Shown in pieces: positions 1 through 11,560 of a stretch of DNA of 64,000 nucleotides. The position numbers and the translations under genes were made by a program. The notes beneath the pieces were generated by a model. The model worked only from the letters and a program-made list of their open reading frames with translations, did not search any database and was not told where the DNA came from. The stretch's first letter is position 1, and each line of letters begins with the position of its first letter. Source of the stretch: Ampelocalamus luodianensis. Lineage: Eukaryota > Streptophyta > Magnoliopsida > Poales > Poaceae. Location: assembly GCA_036346255.1 (NCBI GenBank), contig CM070622.1:34188751-34252750 (forward strand). Reading direction: 5' to 3'.

Positions 1-3000
1 TCCTTTAACTGGAAACATACAATCGAAATCTCTTCAAGCAAACTCTTTTACGGACAAAACACATCTGAATAAGAAAGATTCACGTCACAACTAGATGTTA
101 CCAATGGGCATCAAGAGTAAAATCAAAATCAATTTCATCTCAAAACCTTCCACCTTCCAAGTGGCACTTGCAAATAAACATCACGAAAACCAAAGAAGGA
201 ATCATTTTAAATGCCCAAATCAAAACTTCCTTTATTCTTCCTGAACCGATAAGAACCACACATACCAAAATCGAGTCAAACTCAACTTACGAAAGACATT
301 GGTCAACAGCACAAAGCTCATGCGAGAATAAAGAAAACGCTTCACTAATCAAGAAGACATCTTTCCTTAGTTTCACTTTTTGGAATAAACTATCTCTCCA
401 ACCTTGGAATTCGAATTCATCGCATACCACACGGTCTCAACCATCTTCATTTAACATCCTCAAGTTAGGCTTAAACCGAAATACATCATCCACACCGTTG
501 TAGAGAGACTCTATTGATTCCACTGAATACTCTAGACAACTCATTCAACTGATGACATTAATTTGATAGAAGGCACCAAAGCACCTCAAAAACCCATGCA
601 ATTTCATCACCTCCAACTTTCAGGAATAACACATCAGAATCCTCAGTACACCCGCTCATGAACTACATCAGAAGGGTTCTATCGACAATCATTCCACTAC
701 TCAGAATACTCCAGTTTTCTATCTCCTCTACACACAAATCTTTGGGCGACCAAAAGTTTAGCATGAAAATGGAAAGCCCAAATTTAACTTCTGAGACCTC
801 TACAACGAATTCCTCTTATAACAAATAATGAAATCATCGGATTAAATCTCTAACATCCCCATAATTCCGACATACTCACTCATTGACATCATCAGGAATC
901 ACTCATACAACATCACGATACTTTCAATAGTGTTACTCTATAAAATTGATTACGGTTTCCATACATTTGATAATCCCCAACATTTCAACATGAACCAAGG
1001 TTCTGGAACTACACTATACCATAGGTCCTAATTAGTCGAACAATATACAATTTTACTTCGAAACCATACATTCCATCTGAATCAACTTCCCTCCAAGAGG
1101 TTCAGGTCAAAACCAACTCAACTTCTATTACTCCTCCAATAGCTGGGTAGCAAAATCTCACCCCTACAATCACTTAACCACCACCAAACAAATAACAACT
1201 TACGAGTTGTAAAACTTTCTGAAGACAAAGCGGTTGATCCTTTCTCAAAAGAAAGAGGCGAACACGAACAAATTTCACCACACAGAAAATGTTGTTTGCT
1301 CACGGTGAGCACGAGACCAAAAGAAATAACTGTAATGAAGATCCGGTAAAGCGAAAGTTGAGTTCACAAACAAGGGCACACATCTCTCGAAAGGGAATAG
1401 CAAATAACCACCAATAAAAGAATGACATTGCGATTGAAACTCGACAACTCTTGAGTGTAAAGAGCAAAAAGTTTATGAACAATTCAAATAACCACAAGTT
1501 ACAAAACTTGACTCAAATTCTCAAATATTCCTCTGCACTCTTTCCTTTAACACCAAATTAATTCTTTGACTAACATCGCTTTGCCACAACGAACCGAGAT
1601 AAGGTCTTTAGTCCAAACCACAAGGACTAATTAAGAACCAGTGAAATTCCTCAATACGTCATGTTTGTTCGTAACAATTCAACTACACACGAAACATGAG
1701 ATCCAAATAATCTCACCACCAAACTCAAACATTTCCAATTACAGATTTCATGAAAAGCGAGCGATTATCCTCTCTTAAGGGAACCAACATAATTTTTCTT
1801 TAATTGCCGCTTCACGTTGCCAACTCAAACCAAAAATCCTTTAAGATTAAATCACGTGAATTTCTTAAGAAGCAACAAGACAATTCAATACCTCAATTTA
1901 TTTAAAATAATTTCAGCTACCAGATGATTCAAGAGCTCAAAGGAAATATCACGAAAGCTAAACTTGAAATATTCTCAACTGAACGATATCATCGAAGGCG
2001 ATCAAATTACTATGGGTATTAACATCAGTTTCACCACAACCATTAGAAAACACTTCGAAAGACCCACATGTAAAGAATGGGTTGATTCTTTCTCAAAAGA
2101 GGAGACAAATGGAAACGACTTTCACCAACTAGAAAACTCATCTACCACTCGCACTGAACACGGGACCAATGAAGAAACCAATTAAGCAATGAACTCAAAG
2201 AACATAAGTGAAGTCCACAGTTGAAAGCATAAGCCTCACAAGAAGATAATATCGAATCTTAACAGATAAGAACAAATAAGTATTCAAGATCGAAGCACTT
2301 GCATCACTGAAGAACCATTATAACTTTGCAACATAACGCTACTCGATAAACTTCATTTACCACATAAAAACCTGAACCCTCAAAAGATCATGAACACAAA
2401 ACTTGAAATTTGATCATTTAAGAAATATTACCATGGGTGATCGAATTACTACGAGAATTAACCTCATTCTCACATTTTGACGATTTAAAAACATCGACAA
2501 CATACTCTGGTACCAAGAATCATCAAACTTTATTACTCCATCCTAAAACTTCCCAAAGGAAACACAAACCACAAGGTTGAAACAAATTTATTATAACAAG
2601 ATTATGCTAAGCAATAACAATATCACGAGGCACGATATCAAAGACTACTTACGAAATTCGTCTACTCAACTGTTGGTGTTGCTCAACACCTTCTTCAGCT
2701 CATTAACAATTGATGATTGTACTAACCAGCGTATACATACGGTACTAATTCCATTTGCAATCACATAACCATATATAAACATAGATTCACATTTTACCTT
2801 TGTTCAGAAATCATTTCAAAACATGATTAAAGATTCACTAACATAATTTCCTATAAACAAGGTTTCATGAATCGATACGCCACCCACCTATCCGGTACTT
2901 TATACAAGTTTCAACAATTTTAGCATACCAGGAAATAGATAAATCTAGCTCTTAAGTAAGATCTATAGGTTCTGAACGGATATGGACAGTCTTTATTTAA

Positions 3001-3590
3001 CATACACCAAGTATCAAATACAAGGACATTTCAAATTAATCAATTTCACTTTCATGGATGGTAGTTAAGAATAATTGATTTGCACCATGCTAATAACCCG
3101 ACTTGGTAACTCATATCGTAACAATTTATTCGTTTAGATATAACTTCTCATTTTAAGCATGGCAAGTCAACACAAAAGGATTCTAACGCCTTACTTCAGC
3201 AAAAGAGAGGCTTCAAACCTCAACGCTCGAAGTTATCCAAAAGAAACACATAAAGCCAAAGCTTTCCCATGCAAACGAACTTACAGCGGGAAACTCTCAC
3301 TAACCAAGCTATCAAACGAGTAAATGAGTCATTCTTTTGCAATGAGAAAGAAGGAGCAACCATGAAAACATCAATCTTGCCAATTGACAACGATCACAAG
3401 TAGTAAAAGCAACTCAATAGTCAAAAAACAATGATTGTTTCAGAGAACCGAGAGGGATATATTGAAAACCATAAACTATCATGAACCACTAACCCGGAGA
3501 ACTTCATCAACCACCACGGACAAGAATTGCCAAATTCGTAAATCAAGGAAGAGAACATCTTTCTAAAGCAACTCACGCTTAACACCGAAA
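1..3590. other. AT-rich non-coding sequence, probably gypsy LTR or untranslated region
   Basis: I see no coding region: frames are short, overlap on both strands and carry no recognisable domain. The sequence contains a degenerate direct duplication. The stretch around 1225-1310 resembles 2075-2165, sharing GGTTGAT(C/T)CTTTCTCAAAAGA and a following GA(A/G)CACG(A/G)GACCAA, offset by about 850 bases. Style and composition match the long gypsy-type LTR that seems to end at 6402, so this may be the upstream part of that element. The element start is not identified. Confidence 0.35.
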
Positions 3591-4078
3591 CTATGGTACT
3601 CGGGTAATTACTCCTCTAACCACGCATCTGCGAACGATGGTGTAACCCGTGAATCCTGAGTAACAACCACGACCTCCACTCCTTATCATCCGTTAACAAC
3701 ACGCTTCACCAAAATACTCCATTATGAATATACAAGATCATCTCATGACAAACATAGTATTAGTTCATAGATATTGAATATCATAGCGGATCATATATTA
3801 CCAACAAGGATGATAGTACGAGTAATTCAACAATTGCTCAACAAAATGAAACATAATAACGATAATGCGGAAGCAATGTAATTTTCAACCCCACCAATCG
3901 TACACGGTGTCAATTTAATAACTTAATTACCACGGACCTAAAGCCCGCTCGATACCAAGCGTAACACCACGGCTATTCGAAGTCAAGATGTCACCTAAAA
4001 CATCTAACATACATCCATAATGCGGAAGAATTTGAATAAAATCAACTAATGCTAGTATCAAAACAACCAAGACATGAT

Positions 4079-4191
4079 GAAGGTATCCTTCCTTCACCAT
4101 CTAATCTATTTATTTCAGTTCATTGATAATGAAAATTCACATGCAGAAATAATTCAACATCAATGTGGAGAAGGTATCCTTCCTTCACCAT
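4079..4191. repeat. Short direct repeat, 22 bp, two copies 91 bp apart
   Basis: GAAGGTATCCTTCCTTCACC plus AT occurs at 4079-4100 and again at 4170-4191. Each copy is followed by T/A-rich sequence and a CAGTTCAT word, so the duplicated unit is about 90 bp with a diverged remainder. It lies inside LTR-like sequence and probably arose by local slippage or unequal exchange. Confidence 0.75.
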
Positions 4192-5095
4192 TTATAAATT
4201 TATTATTACAGTTCATCATTAACGAATGTAAGATAGCACTAAATTTAATCTTGAACATGAATTGGATGATGTGAACAAGTAGTGCGTGTCTACTCCCTCC
4301 CAAGTGAGCCAACATCAGGGGTTACCTAAAATAAACAAACAACGCAAGAGTGAGTCCACGACTCAGCAAGTACAGTGAAAGAGACAGAACACATATACAA
4401 ACAGGACATCACCATTTAAGAATGCGAATATTGCATCGAATGAGCACTTTAAGAAAAACATGAAATGAATGAATGTAATCAAGGATGGACTGCACACATG
4501 CCTATACCGGTATAGCTAGTGACACACCGTCGGTGTACACTTAAGCCCGCATCTTAACAAAAATGCGGGATCAATTCCGTATGAAGAACGTTTCATACGG
4601 TGTCCAAAATTGCCCATTCGGAATTAATGGGTCTTACATGCCCATCCCGGAATTGATGGGTCTTTCAAATCCACTCCCGTGGGCGGACATGATAATGTCC
4701 AACATTGTCCACATTGGAATGGTGGGACTTGAAATCCACTCGTGGATGAAACATGCAAAATGAATGTATAACATGGTTTGAGAATATTGAAAGACATGAT
4801 ATCTAAACATGGATATAACACATATAACAAAACATAAACAATCCACCTTCTCATGAATTATATGGAATCACAACAAGATCATAAAAACATTCATCAATCA
4901 CAATCAATAAAGGTGGCAAGGTACTTGCCTTCCGCTGCTAATCTATGGTAGAAGGTAAAGAGGATATCCCTAAACCGAAGCCTCTCAGCCTACATAAGTA
5001 AGTACTCGAAATAAATACAACATATAACATAGCGCTTCCATTAACGTTCTACAACGACTTCCCGACAGTCCACAATTAACTAATTAGTTCTAATC

Positions 5096-5820
5096 TGAAA
5101 ACAGACTACTTAGGCACAACCCGAAACTGGACAGCAGAACGGTAAAAATCATATCTATTGGTCTGGGACTCGGAAGGAGGTGAGACCAATTTCTATGGAT
5201 TCTTAACTGACATATCTACAATACTCTAGTTGACAAGGTAAGCCAATTCGGCCAATTTAATTTACTAACAGATAAATGAAACAGCGGAACAGAAACTGTC
5301 CAGATCTGTCTAACAAGCCTGGACAGCAGCACGGTATCGGACATAACTTTTTATTGACTAAACCAAAATTGGTTTTCTTTAACAATCTGAAAAGCTAAGA
5401 ACAACACCTACTAAAGTCTAGTTGGGCAAAAGTTCAGATTTTGCCTCTAACAAAATTTGGCCCACGGCTCAAATCTGTTGACTGAATTACTAGACAGAAA
5501 TATCGGCTAAAATAAAATATCCATAACTTTTGTTGTACAACTCCAAATTGGATGTTCTTTAACAATCTAGAAAGATTATCGAATCCTCTACCATAACCTA
5601 GTTGGGATGAAACCCTGATTCGTCCATTAACATACCCCTATTTTAAAAGACAACTCAAAAGGTAATTCTCGTCACAATTCTGGACAACAGATATTAAATC
5701 TATCATAACTTTTGACTCGAAAGTCGGAATGAGGTGATCTTGGCGGCCACCGAAAGCTAAGAGCATCCTCTAAATAACTCTAGGAGATCAAAATCCCTAA
5801 TTCCGCCTCTAAGCAAACGG
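5096..5820. repeat. Degenerate tandem array, about four units of ~185 bp
   Basis: Four successive segments share a layout: a CTGGACAGCA-like word, then CATAACTTTTGNNT, then TTCTTTAACAATCT or an equivalent, then GAAAGCTAAGA, then a CTAGTTGGG-like word and a run resembling CCCTGATTCGTCC. Approximate units are 5100-5275, 5280-5460, 5465-5645 and 5650-5815. Divergence between units is high, so the array is old. It sits inside the LTR-like segment. Confidence 0.6.
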
Positions 5821-6402
5821 GCCGCGCAAGAAACTGGACAGAATTGAATTTGTAGCAGCAGCAATTTAATCCAATCAAACTAATCGAATTCGCATCTAAT
5901 ACAACTTAAACAGCAAAGAACGCCTCTCGTTACCCTTGTAGAACCTTAGGGAGACGCTGGTTGAATCCAAGAAGAAGATCCCTTCCTCTCCTCATTCTCC
6001 TTCCTTTTGGCCAAACAGCCGCGCTTCCTTCTCCTTCCTTCACAAATATTGGCGGTAGGGAGGCGGCTCTAGGAGGAAGGTGGCAGCACCAATGGCAGGG
6101 GAAGGTGCCAAAACCAGTGGGAGGCGGCAAGGGGCGGGAGGGTGGCGGCTTGGGAGGGAAAGGGAGAGGTGGGTTCGGCCTAGGGTTTGGGGAAGAAAAG
6201 GGGTGGTGCTCACCCTTTGGCGGCCTCCTCTTGGGCCTTCGGGCCGAGGCCCAGGGCCCAAGTTGTTGGAATTTCAGAGAAAACCCCCCATTTTAATTCC
6301 ACTAATCGCTGTTGGGTACAATCTTTGATAGGAGAACTTTAAAATTGAGTAAATTCCCTCTTCCGAATAATATTATCGCTAAATGTAATTTGGGGTATTA
6401 CA

Positions 6403-7630
6403 TGACTTGGACGGGTGATAGGGTGATGAAGGGGTGGTCCCGGATTCGTGTAGCCCCGTCTAGGTATATGAGGACCGGTCTGTGGTGTGATGAACCAAGT
6501 CTTACGTACAACCACACGCCGGGTTTATGGGCGATGGCTTGGCTGAATAATTTGTTGTGTGTTAGCTATCAGAACACAATCAGGTTGACAATTGTTATTG
6601 TTATTTTTAATTATTCTCTTGTCAACCTGGTGGGGGCATGTTAAGTTTTGTCTTACTTGCTCTTAAGGGTCTCTTGTTTGAAAAGGGATTTATTTACACA
6701 ACGGGGTTCACCTGTGGTCAGGAGATTCTTAGTCTCCCATGGGGTTTTCTGTTCCTCAGGTGGGTTGATAGTTAGGACATGGCATTGTAAAGGCCTCGTT
6801 ATGCTACCTCAGTCACACTCCTATAGAAGAGTGCATTGGCCGACATTATGAGGAATGCATATCGTGTGGGTAAAGTTGTACAACTCTGCAGAGTAACTAA
6901 ATCTATTCGAATAGCCTCGTCCTAGGTTATGGACAACACTTGTGGGAAAGCAGGCACAGTTAGCTTTTGAGAAATTAAGTTTGGGTTATGGTTGAGAATG
7001 TTATGTCATTATGTTAGTTTGTTCAAATCTGAAATGAATTCATGAACGCGTAGTTTGCGTGTTAATTTTATTGGGAAATGAATTGTGCCACGAATGAGAT
7101 GTTCGTGTGTTGATTATATTTAGAGAGTATACCATTGATGATCATTACTTACTGTTATCAAATGTTTTCTAAATGTTTTACAAATGGCAAGTTAGAATCT
7201 TTTATCTATATGCAAAACTTGATTTATGCTGAAAACTGACTAGTGTAGTAGCCTTCCTTTGATACTTACAAGCATCCTTATTTCTTTTGAAAGTCTCGCG
7301 AGTACAACTTTGTACTCTAACAGTGTCTTTTGGTTCAGGTGAGAACGACGGGTGCAATGGTTTTAACTGCGGTTGGTTGCTTGTGGGATTTTGGCCATGC
7401 CAACTCGGTTATTCCCTTTTTACTTTAAGTTTATCTTCCGCTGCGATTTATTTGTGTTATTGATATTTAGATTTGGTCGATTAGCCCTCTTATGTAAAAT
7501 TAGGACCATAAGGTTCTATATGTTGAAGATGTATCAAAGTTTCTATTCTCTTGTACGATTGTGTATGGATGTGATTGCAATGTTGTATTAGGATATGTGC
7601 ATGTTAGCCACTGATCCTTGGGAGCTAACA
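6403..7630 (-). mobile_element. Gypsy-type LTR fragment, opposite orientation
   Basis: Read on the minus strand this holds the landmarks of the long LTRs elsewhere: a GAGTACAAAGTTGTACTCG-like block (near 7300), then the palindrome CTATTCGAATAG (6903-6914) followed by the CTCTGCAGAGTTGTACAAC block. No coding frame is convincing. A minus-strand start near 7631 (TGTTAGCTCCC) is possible, but I found no target duplication. Confidence 0.45.
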
Positions 7631-7808
7631 TGAGACACATATACGGGCACTTGGAATCGTTTTCGTCTCACGTTAAGTATTGCGTTTTTAGCGTAATTAC
7701 TTAGCTTGAAACGGATCCGATCCCAGGAGGCCTCACACAAATGTTTAGAGGGAGCAAAGCGATGATGAGGAACTTGTCCAAACTCCTCTGTCGAATGAGA
7801 AATCTTTC

Positions 7809-9125
7809 TTAACATGTCTTTTTTTCTTTCTTTGCTTTTCGAAAGCAGAACTGAACCAAATGACCTTCTCTACCACAATGAGTGCATTGATACTTGTCTT
7901 GATGAGAAGTCCTATCTATAGCCTTTACAACACTCACTTTGGTAGATGAGTCCTTTGCAATACCAGCCGATTTAAAAATAATTTGTTTTGGTTCAGATTC
8001 TACTTCAAATTTTTCAAGTTCAAGAAACTTAACAATCTTAGGAGGATTATTCTTGGCATGTTCAACAAAATTAAATCCTAAACCATAATGTTTAATACTC
8101 ACTCTTGACTTGTTTAAGATCATATTCAAATTTTTCTTGCCAAAAGAAAATCTCTCTAAAGTGTCCTTAAGATACTCATTTTCTTTAGCTAGAATAGGAC
8201 AAGCTGTGCATTTGACAAATTCAATCTCAATTTTCTTAGAAGCACTAAACTGAGCCAACCTTTCCTTTTTAGCAAAATCATTAAGTTGTCTAGTCAAACA
8301 TTCTATTTCAGTGTTAAGCTTAGGACAGTTAGAACAAGAAAGTATCTCATGATAAAGCATTTGTTGAATTGATTCTTGAGATGAATTAAGTCTAGCTTCT
8401 GGCAATTTACAATTAGAGCAAGCTTTAGTTTGATCATTTAAAATACTTGACTCTAAACAGGTAGAAACACTAACATTAAGCTTTTCAATTTCATCATTTG
8501 CAAGTTTTAACTTTTCATCACAGGAGTCATGTGCTAGCCGTAAATCATAAAATTTAGCATTTATTGCCCTAGCAGTCTCCAACTCAGAATGTAAAACTTG
8601 ACAAGACTCACATGATTCATCATCAGGAATAGAATCTCTAAGTCTATTAATTTCAGTATTTAAGCTTTCAATAAGACTATTATTTTCTCTCAGTTTCTTT
8701 TTCGTATTTTTTAATTCAATAGAAAGCTTAATCAAACCATCTTCAAGTTCATCATGTGATGGTCTTACCTCATCGGGATCACTGTCATCGTTGTGTTTGT
8801 TGTCGTTTCTTGCCATAAAACACATGTTTGTGAAGTCGTTGTTCTTATTCTTATCTTTAAGATCATCTTTGTCGTGGTCGACTTCGTCGTCACAGCTTTC
8901 AGATTCCACATCACTTAGTCCAAGATGCTCGATAGCCGAAAGAACCTTTTCAGCAAATTTTCGACGGAAATTGCCACCCTTGGTGTTGCGGTTCTTGGAT
9001 GACTGACCACGGTAATTTTTGTCTTCCTTGATCGCCTTCCCTTTAAGCTGAGGACAATCAACCTTAATGTGACCTGGCTCACCACACTCATAACACTTGA
9101 TCGAACCAGATACGCCACCTCACTT
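7809..9125 (-). pseudogene. Copia gag, C-terminal part: two zinc knuckles and a CxxC coiled coil
   Basis: This is the nucleocapsid part of a Ty1/copia gag. Near 9050-9105 the minus strand encodes a CCHC knuckle, CYECGEPGHIKVDC, and the frame continues into a 366-residue stretch from the methionine at 8909. That stretch is acidic, then a long heptad-rich coiled coil from about residue 55 to 250 interrupted by regularly spaced CxxC pairs (CESC, CSNC, CSNC, CTAC). It ends with a second knuckle, CTHCGREGHLVQFC, and a basic tail. The layout recalls the long gag proteins of Sirevirus-type grass copia elements. The methionine at 8909 is probably not the real start, because the frame is open upstream to about 9125. 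The frame breaks there relative to the N-terminal gag, so the gene is non-functional or carries assembly indels. Confidence 0.8.
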
Positions 9126-9169
9126 CTTCCTGCTCATGTTATTGAGTGTCTTGTATGCCCGTGAGGAGA

Positions 9170-9496
9170 TCAACACCAAGTCCTCTTCAAGGAGTTGTTC
9201 AAACTGTTCTTCTGAAAAAGAGGACAAAGCAGACAAAGGAAAAGAACACGATAAAGCGCCTGGATGGGGTTAGTTACAAGTGTTAAAGATGAAGATTTAT
9301 CAATCTTAGATGACATGGTTTCCATCTCATAGGTTTTCAATCTAGAAGAGAGATCATCCATGATTAAAGTATCTAGATCGATAGTTTGATTGATAGTCGT
9401 AACAACCATCAACCACTCAGAATTTAAAGATCTCAAAATTTTAGTTGCATTATCTTCGTCAGTAGGGATCACATTAACACCACACAGATTACTCAA
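9170..9496 (-). pseudogene. Copia gag middle segment, frameshifted
   Basis: This frame carries KILRSLNSEWLMVVTTINQT and LIMDDLSSRLKTYEME, the conserved second half of the copia gag (UBN2) domain. It directly continues the N-terminal segment at 9493-9900 and precedes the first zinc knuckle at about 9100. The methionine at its start is incidental; this is a shifted internal piece. A second frame change lies between it and the knuckle region. Confidence 0.75.
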
Positions 9497-9900
9497 AATT
9501 TTCTCAAAACGAGCAAAAAGTTCATCAAGACACTATGCTTCATAGCAAAATCAAAATACTCTTTTTGATAAACATTTGTATGCACTTTCTTGATTTTTGT
9601 GGTTCCCTCATAATAATCGCAAAGAGTCTTCCATATTAAGTGGGCAGAATTAATATGAGCAACACGATCAAATTCTTTGCGAGAAATCCCTTGAAACAGC
9701 AAGTTACGAGCTTGAGCATTTAGATCAAGATCTGTTTTATTTAGATTGGTGACAGTAACGAAAACCTCATAAGGTCTGGACACCTTATTCCAAACATCAG
9801 TACCATGAGCCTCAATGTAGGCTTGCATACAACACTTCCAAAAGGCAAAATCAGTACCATCTAGCATGGGGGGACGATTCACATACCTCTCTGATGCCAT
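9493..9900 (-). pseudogene. Copia gag N-terminus (UBN2-type gag domain)
   Basis: The predicted protein starts MASERYVNRPPMLDG and continues with FAFWKCCMQAYI, the usual opening of a copia-type gag (the NYxxW-like core region), then LIWKTLCDYYEGT, the typical 'W..L...YEGT' motif. The start codon lies about 15 bases downstream of the primer-binding site on the minus strand, the expected position for the gag start. The frame ends near 9493 and gag sequence continues in another frame, so a frameshift is present. Gag forms the virus-like particle in the cytoplasm. Confidence 0.85.
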
Positions 9901-9906
9901 AGCAAT

Positions 9907-9925
9907 CTTGTTCTGATATCACTTG
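9907..9925 (-). promoter_or_regulatory. Primer-binding site of the minus-strand copia element
   Basis: On the minus strand, TGATATCAGAACAAG lies just upstream of the gag start and just downstream of the LTR end. It is one or two changes from the TGGTATCAGAGC site complementary to initiator tRNA-Met used by many plant copia elements. Confidence 0.65.
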
Positions 9926-10850
9926 TAGGATCGAGTACAATAATCAGAGGGGGTGAATGATTGCAGCAATTTCTTGCTCGACAAAAGTAAATTACCTAGT
10001 CGTAGAAAGATTACGATCACCTGGAACAACCGACGCTGGATCGAACCAAAACAGAGAAATCGTACTCATACGTGATGCCTCCTCATAGTCGTGAGCTGAT
10101 CTACTATGTTCTACCGATGCTGTTTTCGATGATCAGGCAAAACACCATAGCTCGTGATCAAAGTAAGCGCAATCGACAGAGATGCGCTATCTCGCCACAC
10201 ACTGCTCGGAACAAGAACCAATCTGAAATAATACTCAGAAAAACACGTCGTCGACGCAGACTATTTGAAATAGATCTAAGCTTTATTTCTCAATCTTGTT
10301 CTTTGGCTACAAAGCGCCCTAACATCACCCCTCAAAGCTTTCTCCCGAAAGCAGTCTCCAAATCCCCCACAAAACCATGGGAAAACTCTTCCCCTCTGCC
10401 TCTATTTATATGCTAGAGTCCTAAACCGTGTCCATAACAAACACGGCACAAAATCTTATCTCTTCCGAAAATCAAGGAACTCAAACCCTTCCAAACACGG
10501 GTTTTCCAATATCTCTAAACCTTCCAGATATAAAAACACCTTCCATATCTCTTCACACGTTGTAAGCCTTCAGAACTCTACCTCCTGAAGCTTCTCCGTG
10601 CATCATGCAACCACCTTTGATCTCCATGTGCCTCAGCGTGAGCTCAACCACCTCGTGACATCCTAGATCTCCTGAACCTCATATTTCCCCATCCTAGTCC
10701 GGGTCTTCCTTGTCATCGACCATGATCGTTTCCACGCCCAACCCACACATGCAAAGACCAAAGAACATTTGTCTGGCACAAGTTTTCCAACTTGACCAAT
10801 ATCAGTTCACACACGCATAACATACTCTCAACCATCAATAATCACTAACC
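9926..10850 (-). mobile_element. Probable LTR of the minus-strand copia element
   Basis: The segment begins next to the primer-binding site with TGTAGGATCGAGTACA (the reverse complement of an LTR 3' end) and has no coding capacity. On the minus strand a TATA box, TATAAATAGA, lies at 10401-10410 about 475 bases from the LTR end, as expected for an LTR promoter. The other LTR boundary is not resolved; it probably lies between 10750 and 10850, before the minisatellite. The partner LTR is not in the window. Confidence 0.5.
10401..10410 (-). promoter_or_regulatory. TATA box in copia LTR
   Basis: The minus strand reads TATAAATAGA, upstream of the gag gene at 9900. It is the likely U3 promoter of the LTR. 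Confidence 0.5.
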
Positions 10851-10856
10851 AGATCA

Positions 10857-11066
10857 TCCTTGAAGCCTACGACCACTTCAACAAGGACCACGACCAGTTC
10901 CAATATGTCTACGACTAGTTCCAAGAAGTCTACGACCATTTCTAGAAAGTCTATGACCAGATCCAAGAAGTCTATGATCACTTCCAGAAAGTCTATGACC
11001 AGATCCAAGAAGTCTACAACAACTTCCAGAAAGTCTACGGCCAGTTTCAAGATATCTACGACTAAT
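10857..11066. repeat. Minisatellite, ~21/42-bp unit
   Basis: About nine to ten imperfect copies of a 21-bp unit of the form AAGTCTAYGACCANNTCCAG or AAGTCTATGACCAGATCCAA, arranged so that alternate units are more alike (42-bp higher-order period). The frames across it encode regular low-complexity peptides on both strands; these are repeat artefacts, not genes. Confidence 0.85.
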
Positions 11067-11079
11067 TCCTGTAGCCTTC

Positions 11080-11560
11080 GACCACCGACCACGAACTGTA
11101 GCCTTCGACCACCAACCACGAACTATAGCTTTTCAACCTTCGACCATGTATTGTAGAACTCAAAGCCTGCGACCATGCACTGTAGCTTCGACCACCAACC
11201 ACTTTCTACGACCACGAGCAGTTGAAACAATCTATGACCACGAGTAGTTGAAACATTCTACAACCACGAGTAGTCGAAACATTCTATGATCACGAGCAGC
11301 TACGACTACATTTAGCTGAAACCTTTTACGACCACGCAATACTCGTGATAAACAATGCTTAGAGCTATAGTACTCGAAATGAACAGTGCTCGAAGTTACA
11401 GTACTCAAAATAAATAGTACTCGAAAGTACATCACTTGTGGGGAATAGTACTCATAGCTGTAGTACTCAAAATGAACAGTATTTGGAGCTACAATACTAA
11501 AAAAAGACATCACTCGTAGTGAACAGTACTCGTAGCTAGGCAGAACGACCGAAAAACCAA
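11080..11560. repeat. Cluster of short diverged tandem repeats
   Basis: Three adjoining repeat families follow the minisatellite. First, CTGTAGCCTTCGACCACC units at about 11090-11200. Second, ACATTCTAYRACCACGAGTAG units of ~28 bp at about 11215-11330. Third, units built around AGTACTCGAAATGAACAGT at about 11345-11545. Families that blend into one another like this occur in the untranslated regions of plant gypsy elements. No gene seen. Confidence 0.6.

Larger units (their letters stand above)
3590..6402 (+). mobile_element. Gypsy-type long LTR, 3' portion
   Basis: The order of landmarks is that of the other long LTRs in the window: a GCGGAAG word, a block near 4350 with CACGACTCAGCAAGTAC, a block near 4915 with AAGGTACTTGCCTTCCGC, a GC-rich part (5930-6260), and an end at about 6391-6402 reading TTTGGGGTATTACA. 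Related ends occur at 46639, 60065 and 61204. A partial copy of the CTATTCGAATAG motif is at 3973. The 5' terminus and a target duplication were not found, so whether this is a solo LTR or part of a larger element is open. Confidence 0.5.

Noticed and set aside
5930..6328. Overlapping frames near the end of the first LTR
   Set aside because: GC-rich LTR sequence with frames on both strands and Gly/Pro/Arg bias; similar GC-rich parts occur at the same place in the other solo LTRs.
10857..11066. CRISPR-like regular repeats
   Set aside because: Units are contiguous without unique spacers, imperfect, and in a eukaryotic transposon-rich context.
10835..11156. Regular Leu/Val-rich and Ser/Thr-rich peptides on opposite strands
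   Set aside because: Direct translation of the 21/42-bp minisatellite; not a gene.
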